From Brumimicrobium glaciale (GTDB lineage: Bacteria; Bacteroidota; Bacteroidia; Flavobacteriales_D; Crocinitomicaceae), in assembly GCF_004152935.1 (NCBI RefSeq), contig NZ_SETE01000001.1:496001-560000 (forward strand): a stretch of DNA of 64,000 nt, given 5' to 3'. Below the pieces are notes generated by a model. That model had not been told where the DNA came from. It did no database searches and saw only the letters and a program-made list of their open reading frames with translations. Below are positions 16,509-25,479 of the stretch, piece after piece. Position 1 is the first letter of the stretch. The number at the start of each line of letters is the position of its first letter. Both the position numbers and the translations under genes were made by a program.

Positions 16509-17930
16509 TTATTTCCCATTGGTTAAACCTCTCAACATACCTTTAAAAATTAATCCATGAAAAGGCAAAACAGCATACCAATATAATCTTCCCGCTAAAC
16601 CTAAAGGACGAAAAGTAGCTGTTTGTTTTAATTTCCCATCCACAATTTTAAACTCTAACCAAGCTTCTCCCGGAAGTTTCATTTCAGCAATAAGCAAAAG
16701 TCTACCTTCTTCTTTGTTTGCGTAAATCACACGCCAAAAATCTAATGCATCACCAACATCAATTGAATCCGTATTTGTTCTCCCACGTCTCAGGCCAACA
16801 CCACCGACCAATTTATCCATAAAGCCACGAGTTTTCCACAGAAAATCTCCAAAATACCAGCCATTTTCTCCTCCAATACTCCAAACTTTTTCAATGCATT
16901 TTTCTCGGTCTTTATATTCCATTTCTCTTTCGTCTCTAAAACAACCATAAGTTGGAACTTGAATAAAGTCAGATATATGTCCTTTTAAACCGCTACTTGC
17001 ATAAGCATCTTTCCAGCTTGAAACTATTTCATTACTTTCAATTTTCGCAAATGCTTTATTTAATGCTTCAATATATGTTATTGGTTCAATATCTAAAATT
17101 TCATCTATTTCATGATCTCTACAAACAACTTCGATTTTCATACTATTGACAAGCGCTGAAGCCAAACGAAAAGAAGTTGATGTTACAAAATACAACCAAT
17201 AACTCGATAGTTTTGGTGTCATGATAGGAACCGTATGAATTGTTCTTTTTAACCCACGCACTTTTGCAAAATCCAAAAGCATTTCTTTATAGGTTAGAAT
17301 GTCTGGACCTCCAATGTCAAAATTACGGTTGTATGTTTCTTCCTTGAATAAAGTTTCGGATAAGAATTTTAAAACGTCGGATATCCCTATCGGTTGACAA
17401 CGGGTGTTCAACCATTTTGGCGTAATCATATAAGGCAATTTCTCCACCAAGTCACGGATGATTTCAAATGAAGCGCTTCCAGATCCGATAATTATTCCAG
17501 CACGTAAAGTGGTATTGTTATATTTTCCTTTGTCTAATTCAAGTTCTACAGCTTTTCTTGATGAAAGATGTTTCGATAATTCGTCCTCGTTTATAATTCC
17601 ACTTAGATATACAACATGTTGAACGCTGGTTTTGTCCATGGCTTCACGGAAATTCGCCGCAGAATCTTGTTCTAATTTTGCATAATCCGCAGAAGCAGAC
17701 ATAGAGTGAACTAAATAATAAGCACCATCGATGTCTTTTGGGATATTCTCCAAACTTGCTTTATCTAAAAGATCAACCTCGATGACCTCGATTTTTTCAA
17801 GCAAAGATTTAGGTGGATTGAACCTGGCTTTATCGCGCACAGAGCAAACAACAAGATGACCTTGTTCCACTAAAAGAGGAAGTAGCCTTTTACCAATATA
17901 ACCTGTTGCACCTGTAAGTAGAATTTTCAT
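16509..17930 (-). CDS. SDR-family NAD(P)-binding oxidoreductase with DUF2867 domain
   Basis: 473 residues. The N-terminal Rossmann domain begins MKILLTGATGYIGKRLLPLL, with the dinucleotide-binding GATGYIG at 7-13, and resembles NmrA/YbjT-type atypical short-chain dehydrogenases (about 1-300). YLVHSM and VVYLSGI follow the usual strand order. The C-terminal 140 residues (GDALDFWRV... to the end) fit the DUF2867 domain, which often follows this fold. The substrate is unknown; relatives are annotated as quinone- or flavin-related reductases. The ATG directly before the first beta strand is the natural start. No operon partner is apparent. Confidence 0.85.
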   Translation of the reverse strand: MKILLTGATGYIGKRLLPLLVEQGHLVVCSVRDKARFNPPKSLLEKIEVIEVDLLDKASLENIPKDIDGAYYLVHSMSASADYAKLEQDSAANFREAMDKTSVQHVVYLSGIINEDELSKHLSSRKAVELELDKGKYNNTTLRAGIIIGSGSASFEIIRDLVEKLPYMITPKWLNTRCQPIGISDVLKFLSETLFKEETYNRNFDIGGPDILTYKEMLLDFAKVRGLKRTIHTVPIMTPKLSSYWLYFVTSTSFRLASALVNSMKIEVVCRDHEIDEILDIEPITYIEALNKAFAKIESNEIVSSWKDAYASSGLKGHISDFIQVPTYGCFRDEREMEYKDREKCIEKVWSIGGENGWYFGDFLWKTRGFMDKLVGGVGLRRGRTNTDSIDVGDALDFWRVIYANKEEGRLLLIAEMKLPGEAWLEFKIVDGKLKQTATFRPLGLAGRLYWYAVLPFHGLIFKGMLRGLTNGK

Positions 17931-18531
17931 AATGTAATAATAACAAAGTTATTTGGGATATTGTTTTAGGAGGAATAAATATAGTTTCTTAGACTGGTTT
18001 TGGAATGAATTTCATTTCTCTAGACCGAATCTGGTTTTTAAATTGGTTTTCCTGATAAAATCGGTATTACATAATTGGCAACCACCTTTGACTCGTTTGA
18101 TTTAATAAATTGAAAATACTTTTATTGGGTTATCGAGATAGGTCATTGATGGAAGCACATCTTTGTTTCGCCACAGACCCTTAGCCCAAAGAGTGGGTGA
18201 CCTGTTAATAAAAAACGCATTACGTTTTAAAAAAAAGCCACAGAGAGTGGTTACGCGTTATGCATAAATCGCCAGCATTCTTTTGGACCAGGGTGTAGAA
18301 TACTCACATGTCGCCACGCTGTGGCTTTATCCCATCGCCGTGTAGCTAAAGCTACTAACGTTTCAACACTCTGTGGCGTTTAAATTGTTAAAGCATGCTT
18401 TTAAAATAAATACTATTACTGGAGATTTTTAGTCGGTGACGATAAGTTTTCTATTAATAAATTATGGAATTTTAGATAACGACTTATCTTAGTAACACAA
18501 CAAATTAAAATAAATTAACTCTTTTTCAATA
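17931..18531. other. Non-coding, structured stretch
   Basis: About 600 bp between divergently transcribed genes. It contains the repeat-like element 18169-18378. No reading frame in it resembles a protein, and the remainder is AT-rich. Confidence 0.5.
18169..18378. repeat. 210-bp palindrome-rich intergenic element
   Basis: Bounded by the inverted 9-mers CGCCACAGA (18169-18177) and TCTGTGGCG (18370-18378). Inside are GCCACAGAGAGTGG, CCACGCTGTGGC and the palindrome GTAGCTAAAGCTAC. Its richness in G+C and symmetric words contrasts with its flanks. It looks like a dispersed repeat unit, but there is only one full copy in this window. Confidence 0.5.
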
Positions 18532-18551
18532 TTAGTTTGATATCTAACTAA
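18532..18551. promoter_or_regulatory. MarR operator O1
   Basis: TTAGTTTGATATCTAACTAA is a 20-bp palindrome with one mismatched pair. It overlaps the TTTG -33 box of the marR promoter, the standard position for autorepression. Its 16-bp core recurs at 19033-19048 before the tolC-like gene. Confidence 0.75.
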
Positions 18552-18567
18552 TGTTTATTTAACTTTG
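18536..18567 (+). promoter_or_regulatory. Promoter of marR-efflux locus
   Basis: TTTG (18536-18539), a 20-nt spacer and TAACTTTG (18560-18567), an exact fit to the Bacteroidota -33/-7 layout, 22 nt before the ATG. The -33 box is embedded in operator O1. Confidence 0.8.
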
Positions 18568-18589
18568 CAGCAGATTAAAGAATAATGAG

Positions 18590-19015
18590 ATGCAAAATAT
18601 TAAAAGCTTACTAGAGAATATTCAAGCCTTAAGTGTAAATGTAAGACATTATATGCACAAGCAAATCGCTATTTTGGATTTAGATATTACTTATGAAATG
18701 GTGAAAGTTCTATTTCTTCTGAACGATAACGAATCAATGAATCAGCAGCAAATAGCAGATCTTAGCTTGAAAAACAAAGCGAGTTTAACTTCTTTAATCG
18801 ACAATATGCAGAAAAGAGATTTAGTGAATAGAACTGAAGATTCTGCAGACAGAAGAAATAAAATTATCACATTAACAAGCAACGGTAAGGAGACTTTGAA
18901 AACGGTAAGACCGGTACTTAAAAAACTTTTCGAAGATTTGTACCAAGATATTTCAAGCGAAGAAATCGAAATAATGAACAAAGCAATGCTTAAAATGAGT
19001 AAAGTAATAGAGTAG
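18590..19015 (+). CDS. MarR-family transcriptional regulator
   Basis: 141 residues, a typical MarR length. The winged helix lies at about 35-100, with a recognition-helix region around QQQIADLSLKNKASLTSLID and the diagnostic wing DSADRRNKIITLT (84-96). MarR proteins bind palindromes as dimers and usually release DNA when small phenolic or toxic ligands bind. The gene leads a plus-strand cluster encoding TolC, EmrA-like and EmrB-like proteins, and two near-identical palindromes flank it. I infer that it represses itself and the pump. Start ATG follows AGAATAATGAG. Confidence 0.92.
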   Translation: MQNIKSLLENIQALSVNVRHYMHKQIAILDLDITYEMVKVLFLLNDNESMNQQQIADLSLKNKASLTSLIDNMQKRDLVNRTEDSADRRNKIITLTSNGKETLKTVRPVLKKLFEDLYQDISSEEIEIMNKAMLKMSKVIE

Positions 19016-19032
19016 TGTTTTTTTATATTAAT

Positions 19033-19048
19033 AGTTAGAAATCTAACT
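19033..19048. promoter_or_regulatory. MarR operator O2
   Basis: AGTTAGAAATCTAACT differs at two positions from the core AGTTTGATATCTAACT of O1 and is palindromic except for its centre. It lies 45 bp upstream of the tolC-like start codon. I could not find a good TAnnTTTG promoter beside it, so it may act as an auxiliary site or road-block. Confidence 0.65.
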
Positions 19049-19092
19049 GTTAATAGTCAAACGGATTTTAAAAGAATAAAATAAATAAACAA

Positions 19093-20406
19093 ATGAGAAA
19101 TATAAAATGGTTCATATTAACAATGTGCATAGCAGGTTTCGGAATTTCTGGAAATGCACAGGAACCAATCGAGAGAGAGTTGAAATTGAGTGAAGCGATC
19201 CAATTAGGATTAGAGAATCACCAATTGTTAAAAATAGCGCAATCGAAAGTAGCGTTGTATGAACAACAAACCAGTGTAGTAAAACAACAAAGATTACCAA
19301 TGGCAACACTTTCAGCAAATGCTTTTTATTTGGGTGATGCGCGAATTTATAATACTGATTTATCTCACGTTCAAACCGTAGATATGCCAAACTTTGGAAA
19401 CACCTATGGAGTTCAAGCTTCACAATTATTATACAAAGGAGGTGTGATCAAAAAGTCTATTGAAATGTCGGAGCTACAAACGCAAATTGCCACGCTAGAT
19501 TTAAGACAAAATGAGCAAGATATTAAATTCTTGATTACTTCAAATTACTTGGACATTTATAAGATCCTAAATCAAATTCAGGTATTGGAGCAAAACAAAG
19601 CCTTGTCTGAAGATCGATTAGAAAATATAAATGATTTGTACGCACAAGAAATGGTGACAAGAAATGAAGTGATTAGAGCTGAATTATTAATCAAAAATTT
19701 AGAACAATCCATTCTTACAATGAAAAATAATCATGCGGTTATTAGTAATCAAATGAGTTATGCGCTGGGATTACCGAAAGAGGTTTTAATTATTCCAACT
19801 GAAAAAGTAGAAGAGAAGCTGGTTTCAAATTTAGATTATTATATCGATTTAGCACATGGACAAAATCCAATTTTGAAAAGCGCCAAAATGAATATCGCAG
19901 TAGCTGACAAGAACATTAGTTTAACAAAAACAGATTGGTTTCCGGCACTGGCAGCTTTTGGTGGCTACAATATGCAGAGACCTTTAACGACAAGTATTCC
20001 AGTTTTAGATTTATACAACAATACGTATCAAGCAGGAATCAGCTTGACTTATAACCTTGATAATTTGTACAAAACGAAGAGAAAAATTCAATTAGGAGAA
20101 ATACAAAAAGAAGTAACCCAAGAAGCTTTTACTTATGTTAACCAAAATATTGAAATAGGAGTTAACGCTGCTTTTGTGAAATACAAAGAATCCATTTTGC
20201 AAGCTGAATTGATGGAAGAATCAAAAATGTTGGCAACAGAAAACTACAATATTATTGAATCGAAATATTTGAATCAATTGGCAATTACTGCAGAAATGAC
20301 AGATGCAACAAATGCAAAATTAGAAGCGGATTTACAATATGCGAATGCTTCGTTAAATGTGCTTTTCCAATATTACAATCTGTTAAAAAGTACTGGAACA
20401 CTTTAG
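19093..20406 (+). CDS. TolC-family outer-membrane efflux protein
   Basis: 437 residues with a signal peptide (MRNIKWF...ISGNAQ, about 1-23). The body is long helical hairpins with the internal duplication expected for outer-membrane efflux proteins (OEP). ALEQNKALSEDRLENINDLY and related stretches form coiled coils, and short beta segments (AFGGYNMQRP, YQAGISLTYNL) match the membrane barrel strands. It would be the outer-membrane exit duct of a tripartite pump whose adaptor and inner-membrane transporter are the next two genes. It is preceded by MarR operator O2. Confidence 0.9.
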   Translation: MRNIKWFILTMCIAGFGISGNAQEPIERELKLSEAIQLGLENHQLLKIAQSKVALYEQQTSVVKQQRLPMATLSANAFYLGDARIYNTDLSHVQTVDMPNFGNTYGVQASQLLYKGGVIKKSIEMSELQTQIATLDLRQNEQDIKFLITSNYLDIYKILNQIQVLEQNKALSEDRLENINDLYAQEMVTRNEVIRAELLIKNLEQSILTMKNNHAVISNQMSYALGLPKEVLIIPTEKVEEKLVSNLDYYIDLAHGQNPILKSAKMNIAVADKNISLTKTDWFPALAAFGGYNMQRPLTTSIPVLDLYNNTYQAGISLTYNLDNLYKTKRKIQLGEIQKEVTQEAFTYVNQNIEIGVNAAFVKYKESILQAELMEESKMLATENYNIIESKYLNQLAITAEMTDATNAKLEADLQYANASLNVLFQYYNLLKSTGTL

Positions 20407-20439
20407 TTTTTGTCTATAAAGTCCGCTGGCTGCGTTCCA

Positions 20440-20519
20440 CTCACTTTTTAAAACAGTTCCTTCGACGGGCTCAGGACATCGCATTGACATTTGTCAACTC
20501 CCTGATTTTAAAAAATGAG
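20440..20519. repeat. Inverted-repeat element inside the efflux operon
   Basis: Arms CTCACTTTTTAAAA (20440-20453) and TTTTAAAAAATGAG (20506-20519) enclose CTTCGACGGGCTCAGG, a dispersed-repeat word also seen near 52530, and the palindrome TTGACATTTGTCAA. It lies between the outer-membrane and adaptor genes and could attenuate or process the transcript. Confidence 0.5.
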
Positions 20520-20610
20520 CGCGCCTAATCAGCAAACTCTCTAGTTCAAAAACTTACTTCGATGATGAAGATTTAAAAATAGAATAATCAACAGTATAAC
20601 ATTAAATAAA

Positions 20611-21747
20611 ATGGCTCAAAAAGAAAATATAAAAAACGAAAACGAACTCTCTGTATCTGAAAAAGATTTAGCGATGGAGTGTGCGAATGAAAAGATTCAA
20701 GCGAAGAAAAAGAAAACCAGAGCGAAAACATTATTCGCAAACATCATGGTTTTTGTAATTATCGCAGGTGGATTTTTCTGGTTGGTGAGGGGTTATTTCC
20801 ATATAGGTGATAAAAACTTCACGAATGCAGCGCAAGTGGAGGAGTTTATAAATCCGCTAAATTCAAGAGTATCGGCTTATATTCAAGAAATTCGTTTTAT
20901 CGAACATGATCATGTTCAAAAAGGAGATACTTTAATCATTTTGGACAACAGAGAAATATTGACTCAAGTGGCACAAGCTGAAGCTGCTTATGAAAATGCT
21001 TTAGCAGCAAAAGGAGTGACTTCTTCTACTGTAAATACTGTTTCGAATAGTGTAAATGTAACTTCATCAAATATTGCCGGAGCAAAAGCAAGAATGGAAA
21101 ATGCACAAAAGAATTTAGACCGATATGAAAACTTGGTGGAATCTCAAGCGGTGACACGTTTTCAATATGACCAAGTGAAAACAGAGTTTGATATGGCACA
21201 AGCTGGATATAATTCTCTGATTAGTCAAAAGGAATCTGCTGGACTTTCTGTAACTGAAGTGAAAGGTCGTTTATCATTGAATGATGCTGAAATTCAAAGA
21301 GCAAAAGCAGCTTTAGATATGGCGAATTTGAATCTTTCCTATACAATAATTACCGCGCCTTATGATGGGATTATGGGGAGAAGAACGATTCAAGAAGGTC
21401 AGTTATTACAGCAACCAGGAATGCCAGTTGGGTCAATTATTAAGAAAGATAATAAATGGGTTACAGCGAATTTCTTAGAAACGCAAATGCCAAATATTGA
21501 AGTAGGTCAGAAAATGAAAATGACAGCTGATGCAATTGGTGATAATGAATTTGAAGGTGTCGTGACTGCAATTTCTGGAGCAACAGGTTCTCGTTATTCA
21601 ATGGTTCCAACAGACAATAGTTCAGGAAACTTTGTGAAAGTTCAACAACGTATTCCAGTGAGAATAGAGTTTACAGAAGATAACGATGTTTCTTTATTGG
21701 ACAAATTGAAAGCGGGAATGAACTTGAACGTTTATTTAAAACTATAG
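20611..21747 (+). CDS. HlyD/EmrA-family membrane fusion (adaptor) protein
   Basis: 378 residues. A charged cytoplasmic N-terminus, a single membrane helix (about 41-60, LFANIMVFVIIAGGFFWLVR), then a biotinyl-lipoyl half motif, a long coiled-coil hairpin (about 125-235), the second lipoyl half (SYTIITAPYDGIMGRR) and a beta-barrel domain (KWVTANFLETQMPNIEVGQ). This is the EmrA/HlyD plan for linking an inner-membrane pump to TolC. The gene lies between the TolC-like gene and an MFS pump gene on the same strand. Substrates are probably hydrophobic toxic compounds, by analogy with EmrAB. Confidence 0.9.
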   Translation: MAQKENIKNENELSVSEKDLAMECANEKIQAKKKKTRAKTLFANIMVFVIIAGGFFWLVRGYFHIGDKNFTNAAQVEEFINPLNSRVSAYIQEIRFIEHDHVQKGDTLIILDNREILTQVAQAEAAYENALAAKGVTSSTVNTVSNSVNVTSSNIAGAKARMENAQKNLDRYENLVESQAVTRFQYDQVKTEFDMAQAGYNSLISQKESAGLSVTEVKGRLSLNDAEIQRAKAALDMANLNLSYTIITAPYDGIMGRRTIQEGQLLQQPGMPVGSIIKKDNKWVTANFLETQMPNIEVGQKMKMTADAIGDNEFEGVVTAISGATGSRYSMVPTDNSSGNFVKVQQRIPVRIEFTEDNDVSLLDKLKAGMNLNVYLKL

Positions 21748-21817
21748 GAAACAAAATGATAATAGCCTGTTGAATCTCGGTGGGTTGAACAGAATAAAAA
21801 ACACTTAATAAAACAAT

Positions 21818-23380
21818 ATGTACAATCAAGGATTATTTAAAAGTTGGGTTCCGAAATTAGGAATGCTTTTATTGATCTTACTATTGTTGGTCGTCATTTT
21901 GCTCGCGAATCCTGTTTATACGGGAAACATAGGTCAGATGGTCAGCAGTACAGGATTAATGTCCGAACATTTTTTGTGGGCAAATTACGCAGGAACAATC
22001 GGAATGTCGGTGGCAATTCCATTAGTCATGCGATTAAAGTCACGCTTTCGTTCTAAAGAATTGATGATAGCATCTTTATTAATTATGGCACTCGGGACTT
22101 TTGTTATTGCAACAACGCAAGTCGCAGAGGTTGTTATTGCTGCAGGGTTTTTATTCGGAGCAGCAAAAATGGTGGCCATGATTGAAGTAATTATCCCAAC
22201 AATGTTCATCATTAGTCCAACAGGAGACCGCGGTAAATTTTACCCAATTTTCTATCCACTTGTTATTATTTTAGCACAATTGGGTGGGATATTGGCATCG
22301 AATTTATCCTTAGTCATGACATGGCAAATGATTCATATATATTCTGCAGGAATTCTAATGCTGGTGGCAATGCTTTGCGTTATTGTAATGCATAATCAAC
22401 GTTTTGCTAGAAAAATGCCATTCTACCAAATTGATTGGTTAAGTATTGGACTATTCACGACTTCATTGATGAGTTTGGCTTATGTTTTAACTTTCGGAAA
22501 GCAACAAGCATGGTTTGTTTCAGATAAAATTTCTTACTCTTTAGTTCTTTCTGTTTTAACAATGGGATGGTTGGTTTTTCGCCAAAGTGGAAAGAAACGC
22601 CCTTACATTTCATTCAAATTATTTAGACAAGGAAATGTTCAAGCAGGAATGATTTTATTAACAGCATTAGGAATGTTTATGGCTGCTGGATCGGTAGTAT
22701 CAATTTACACGAATGCCGTTCTAGGTTACAACTGGATGATTAACGCCTCACTTGGATTAATGTCAATTCCCGGAATGATAGTCGGTGGATTTGTAGCTTT
22801 TGCATGGATGAAACATAAGTTACCTCTTAAAATGTACATTTTCTCAGGTTTCGGAGCGTATATTCTTTATTTAGTTGTGTTGTATTTCATGATGGTTCCA
22901 GGCTTAAATATTGAGAGCTTTTATTTGCCTCAGTTATTGAACGGTTATGGAATGAGCACACTATTTATCTCTGTTTGGATTTTCACTTTAGACAAAATTC
23001 CAATGAAAGATATGCTGCCATCCGTTGGGTTGGTAATGGTGTTCAGAAGTTTTGTTGCAACAGCTTTGTTTGGTGCAATCTTCAGTTGGTTGCACTACAA
23101 ATTACAATGGCAAAGTGTAAATAACCTAGCAGTATATTTTGATGCTAATTTAATGAGCAGTAATCCTGGTTTAGGAAATTACAGAGGTGTTCAATTGAGC
23201 GCAATTTTAGCAGCCAATAAAACATTGTTGGGTTATATAATTATCACAGGAATTGGTGTGTTAGGTTTCATACTGTTCCACCAGTTCGGTTCTTTGAAAT
23301 ATAAAGTAGCACGATATAATTTTCACCGTTCGGAAAGGATTATTAAAAAAGAAAAGAAAAAGGTTTTGGAAATTCGGTAA
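21818..23380 (+). CDS. MFS transporter, EmrB/DHA2-like
   Basis: 520 residues with about 14 predicted membrane helices, the size and count of the DHA2 (14-TMS) drug:H+ antiporters that pair with EmrA adaptors. Visible features include the inter-helix loop MRLKSRFRSKELMIAS in the A-motif position and a Lys-rich C-terminal tail (SERIIKKEKKK). It lies 70 nt after the adaptor gene and ends just before a 50-bp palindrome. It is predicted to drive extrusion through the adaptor and TolC-like partners. Confidence 0.88.
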   Translation: MYNQGLFKSWVPKLGMLLLILLLLVVILLANPVYTGNIGQMVSSTGLMSEHFLWANYAGTIGMSVAIPLVMRLKSRFRSKELMIASLLIMALGTFVIATTQVAEVVIAAGFLFGAAKMVAMIEVIIPTMFIISPTGDRGKFYPIFYPLVIILAQLGGILASNLSLVMTWQMIHIYSAGILMLVAMLCVIVMHNQRFARKMPFYQIDWLSIGLFTTSLMSLAYVLTFGKQQAWFVSDKISYSLVLSVLTMGWLVFRQSGKKRPYISFKLFRQGNVQAGMILLTALGMFMAAGSVVSIYTNAVLGYNWMINASLGLMSIPGMIVGGFVAFAWMKHKLPLKMYIFSGFGAYILYLVVLYFMMVPGLNIESFYLPQLLNGYGMSTLFISVWIFTLDKIPMKDMLPSVGLVMVFRSFVATALFGAIFSWLHYKLQWQSVNNLAVYFDANLMSSNPGLGNYRGVQLSAILAANKTLLGYIIITGIGVLGFILFHQFGSLKYKVARYNFHRSERIIKKEKKKVLEIR

Positions 23381-23416
23381 TGGATTTTAATGTGGTGGCG
23401 CAATGCCATGTGGTGG

Positions 23417-23466
23417 TGCAATGCCATGTGGAGGCGCAATGCATTGCGCCTCTACATGGCATTGCA
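23417..23466. terminator. 50-bp palindrome, convergent terminator or dispersed repeat
   Basis: A 25-bp stem with no unpaired loop (one G-U pair), centred on GCAATG/CATTGC, between two convergent genes. Upstream are two direct partial copies of GGCGCAATGCCATGTGG. The core GCGCAATGCATTGCGC belongs to the same family as GAGACGCAATGCATTGCGTC at 39587-39618. It probably ends transcription from both sides, although it lacks a classic T run on the plus strand. Confidence 0.65.
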
Positions 23467-23469
23467 TTT

Positions 23470-24486
23470 TTATTTTGCTGCATTAAAATACCTAGCCACA
23501 CCTTTTCTATCCCAATCTTTAATCGCTTGCAATGGGTCCGACTGTCTCAAAATATGTTTTTTTACACTCCAACTAAAAATCTTCGCTGCGAATTTTTTCA
23601 TTGGGGACACAGATTCCTTAACACTTTCGAAATACGTTGTAATTGTATCTTGTCTGAAATGTAAAATCTCTTCCAAATCATCTCCGTCTGCATAATATCC
23701 ACAATGGAAATTATGATTTGCAAAGGCATTTTTTGGGAAATCTAATTCACCTAATCCAAATATTTTGAAAGATCTTGAAAGGAAATCGTGGTAACTGATT
23801 CTGCACTCTTCTCCACCACCAAGATTAAATATTTGCTTCGACAATTCATCTCTTTTTTCTACAGCATTTGCAAATGCTCTTCCTGTATCTTTTGGCGTTG
23901 TGATTTCCATTGAAGTTGCCAAAGGCATGTGGAACATCAATCCTGAAATCTTGTGATTGTCGGCTCCCATAATTGCTGATAATCGGAAAATACTCCAATC
24001 CAACTGACTATTTTGTAAAGCATTTTCGGCTTGAATTTTTGTTTTTGCATATTCATCTCCAACGCTTGGTTGAAGTGGATCGCCCACTTTAATCATTGGA
24101 TTCTCCAATCTATCTCCATAAACAGAAACGGATGAAGCATACAAGAAAAATGCATTTTTAGAATGTTCCTCTAATACTGAGATGAGGTTTTTTGTTCCTT
24201 CCACATTCACTTTAAAGGCCAATTCAGGCATTTCATCTGCTAAGGGTGGAATAATCGCTGCCAAGTGAATTACAAAATCCACATCTTTGGCCATTCCAAT
24301 TAAATCTTCTCTTTTCGAAATATCGCCATAATGGACCGTGACTTTATCTGAATAAGCTTCATAGAATTTTTCTGTTCGTTTGTTCTTTTGATCAAAAGCA
24401 ACGATTTCTAAATCCTTATTTTCGCATAATTTGTTAAGCACGTTTTGTCCAACAGCTCCTGAGCCACCTGTTAATATGATTTTCAT
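23470..24486 (-). CDS. NAD-dependent epimerase/dehydratase
   Basis: 338 residues, extended SDR fold. The nucleotide-binding GGSGAVG lies at 7-13, the Asp at the end of strand 2 (VAFDQKNK) suggests NAD, and DISKRED and HLAAIIPP follow in the expected places. The catalytic Ser/Thr is in YASSVSVYG, and the Tyr-x3-Lys is in EYAKTKIQAEN. The substrate is probably a nucleotide sugar or similar and cannot be named. It ends 4 bp from the 50-bp palindrome and appears monocistronic. Confidence 0.85.
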   Translation of the reverse strand: MKIILTGGSGAVGQNVLNKLCENKDLEIVAFDQKNKRTEKFYEAYSDKVTVHYGDISKREDLIGMAKDVDFVIHLAAIIPPLADEMPELAFKVNVEGTKNLISVLEEHSKNAFFLYASSVSVYGDRLENPMIKVGDPLQPSVGDEYAKTKIQAENALQNSQLDWSIFRLSAIMGADNHKISGLMFHMPLATSMEITTPKDTGRAFANAVEKRDELSKQIFNLGGGEECRISYHDFLSRSFKIFGLGELDFPKNAFANHNFHCGYYADGDDLEEILHFRQDTITTYFESVKESVSPMKKFAAKIFSWSVKKHILRQSDPLQAIKDWDRKGVARYFNAAK

Positions 24487-24647
24487 GTTTTAATATTTTT
24501 AAACCGAAATAAATCGGTGTGATTTTAATTTTTAATTAAAGTTCAATTAAGATAGAATTTAATACGGTTGTTGGGTTCGTTGATAAGATTTTTTAACAAG
24601 TAAGCAAGGTTTCTTTTTTGATTGAACTTAAGTAAAAAGCGTTATTT

Positions 24648-25397
24648 TTATTCACCTTGGAATACTTGAATGGCATAAATGATTCCAGAATCTTTTCTTA
24701 TGGTAACAGCAAAACCAAAATATTTATAACTCATGTTCTGCATGTTTTCACGGTGTCCTTTTGATGCTTTCCAGGATTCAAACATTTCCGAAGCAAGTTC
24801 ATTTAAATATTCTGAATTCTTTGTTTTATCAAAATCGATATAGGTATAAGTGGCATTTTCACCAACAATATACTGAGCTTTATAATTCCCTGTTTTAATC
24901 ATTGAAACTCTTCTCACTGGAGTGCTGTAAGGAATGTTATTTGACTGAAGATGGCTTAAATCGTTTATAGCAGCATTATAATCTGATTGCAATTTAGCTG
25001 CTTGATCAAGTTCCTGGTCTGATTTAAGTTCACTTCTTTTAGTTATTTTATTTCGGAATTTGTTGACCAAGTCAAGCATTTCTACATTGAGGAACTCCTC
25101 TTGTTCTTTGCTCAATTGTCCGGTTATTGGAACGTAAACCAATAATGAACAAGTTTCCATTGTTTTGGGTAGATATTTAACAGATTTCTCTGCTTTTCTT
25201 AATGAAGAAAACTTGTGTGAAACCTTATCAAATAAGCAATCGATAACTTTTTTGTCATTTTCAGATTTCTGTTGATAATTGTATTTATTGTAAAATTCTT
25301 CCTTTGCTTTTTCTAACCAAGGCTTAGAATTACTTGAAGATTGTCCTAAAGAAATAAACGGAAATAAGATCAATATTAAAATAAGATTGCGAATCAT
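24648..25397 (-). CDS. Secreted CAP (SCP/PR1-like) domain protein
   Basis: 249 residues. A signal peptide (MIRNLILILILFPFISLGQ) precedes a helical region with many charged residues, then a CAP domain in the C-terminal half (from about LNVEMLDLVNKFR). The CAP landmarks are GEN (in VGENATY), the SWKASKGHRENM segment with its conserved His and Glu, and YFGFAVTI. In bacteria these domains occur in secreted proteins with lipid-binding, protease-like or unknown roles. The N-terminal extension is not a recognised domain. It is flanked by genes of unrelated function. Confidence 0.82.
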   Translation of the reverse strand: MIRNLILILILFPFISLGQSSSNSKPWLEKAKEEFYNKYNYQQKSENDKKVIDCLFDKVSHKFSSLRKAEKSVKYLPKTMETCSLLVYVPITGQLSKEQEEFLNVEMLDLVNKFRNKITKRSELKSDQELDQAAKLQSDYNAAINDLSHLQSNNIPYSTPVRRVSMIKTGNYKAQYIVGENATYTYIDFDKTKNSEYLNELASEMFESWKASKGHRENMQNMSYKYFGFAVTIRKDSGIIYAIQVFQGE

Positions 25398-25479
25398 AAC
25401 AGTTCCTTTATGAGTGAATAGAAATTATAAACAGGGATTCATTTTCAATCAAATATCGATAAAATTTTAGAGAATTAAT

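Noticed and set aside
23380-23695. Two plus-strand frames of about 95-100 codons over the 50-bp palindrome
   Set aside because: They arise from the palindrome and from the antisense of the epimerase gene and have no protein-like content.
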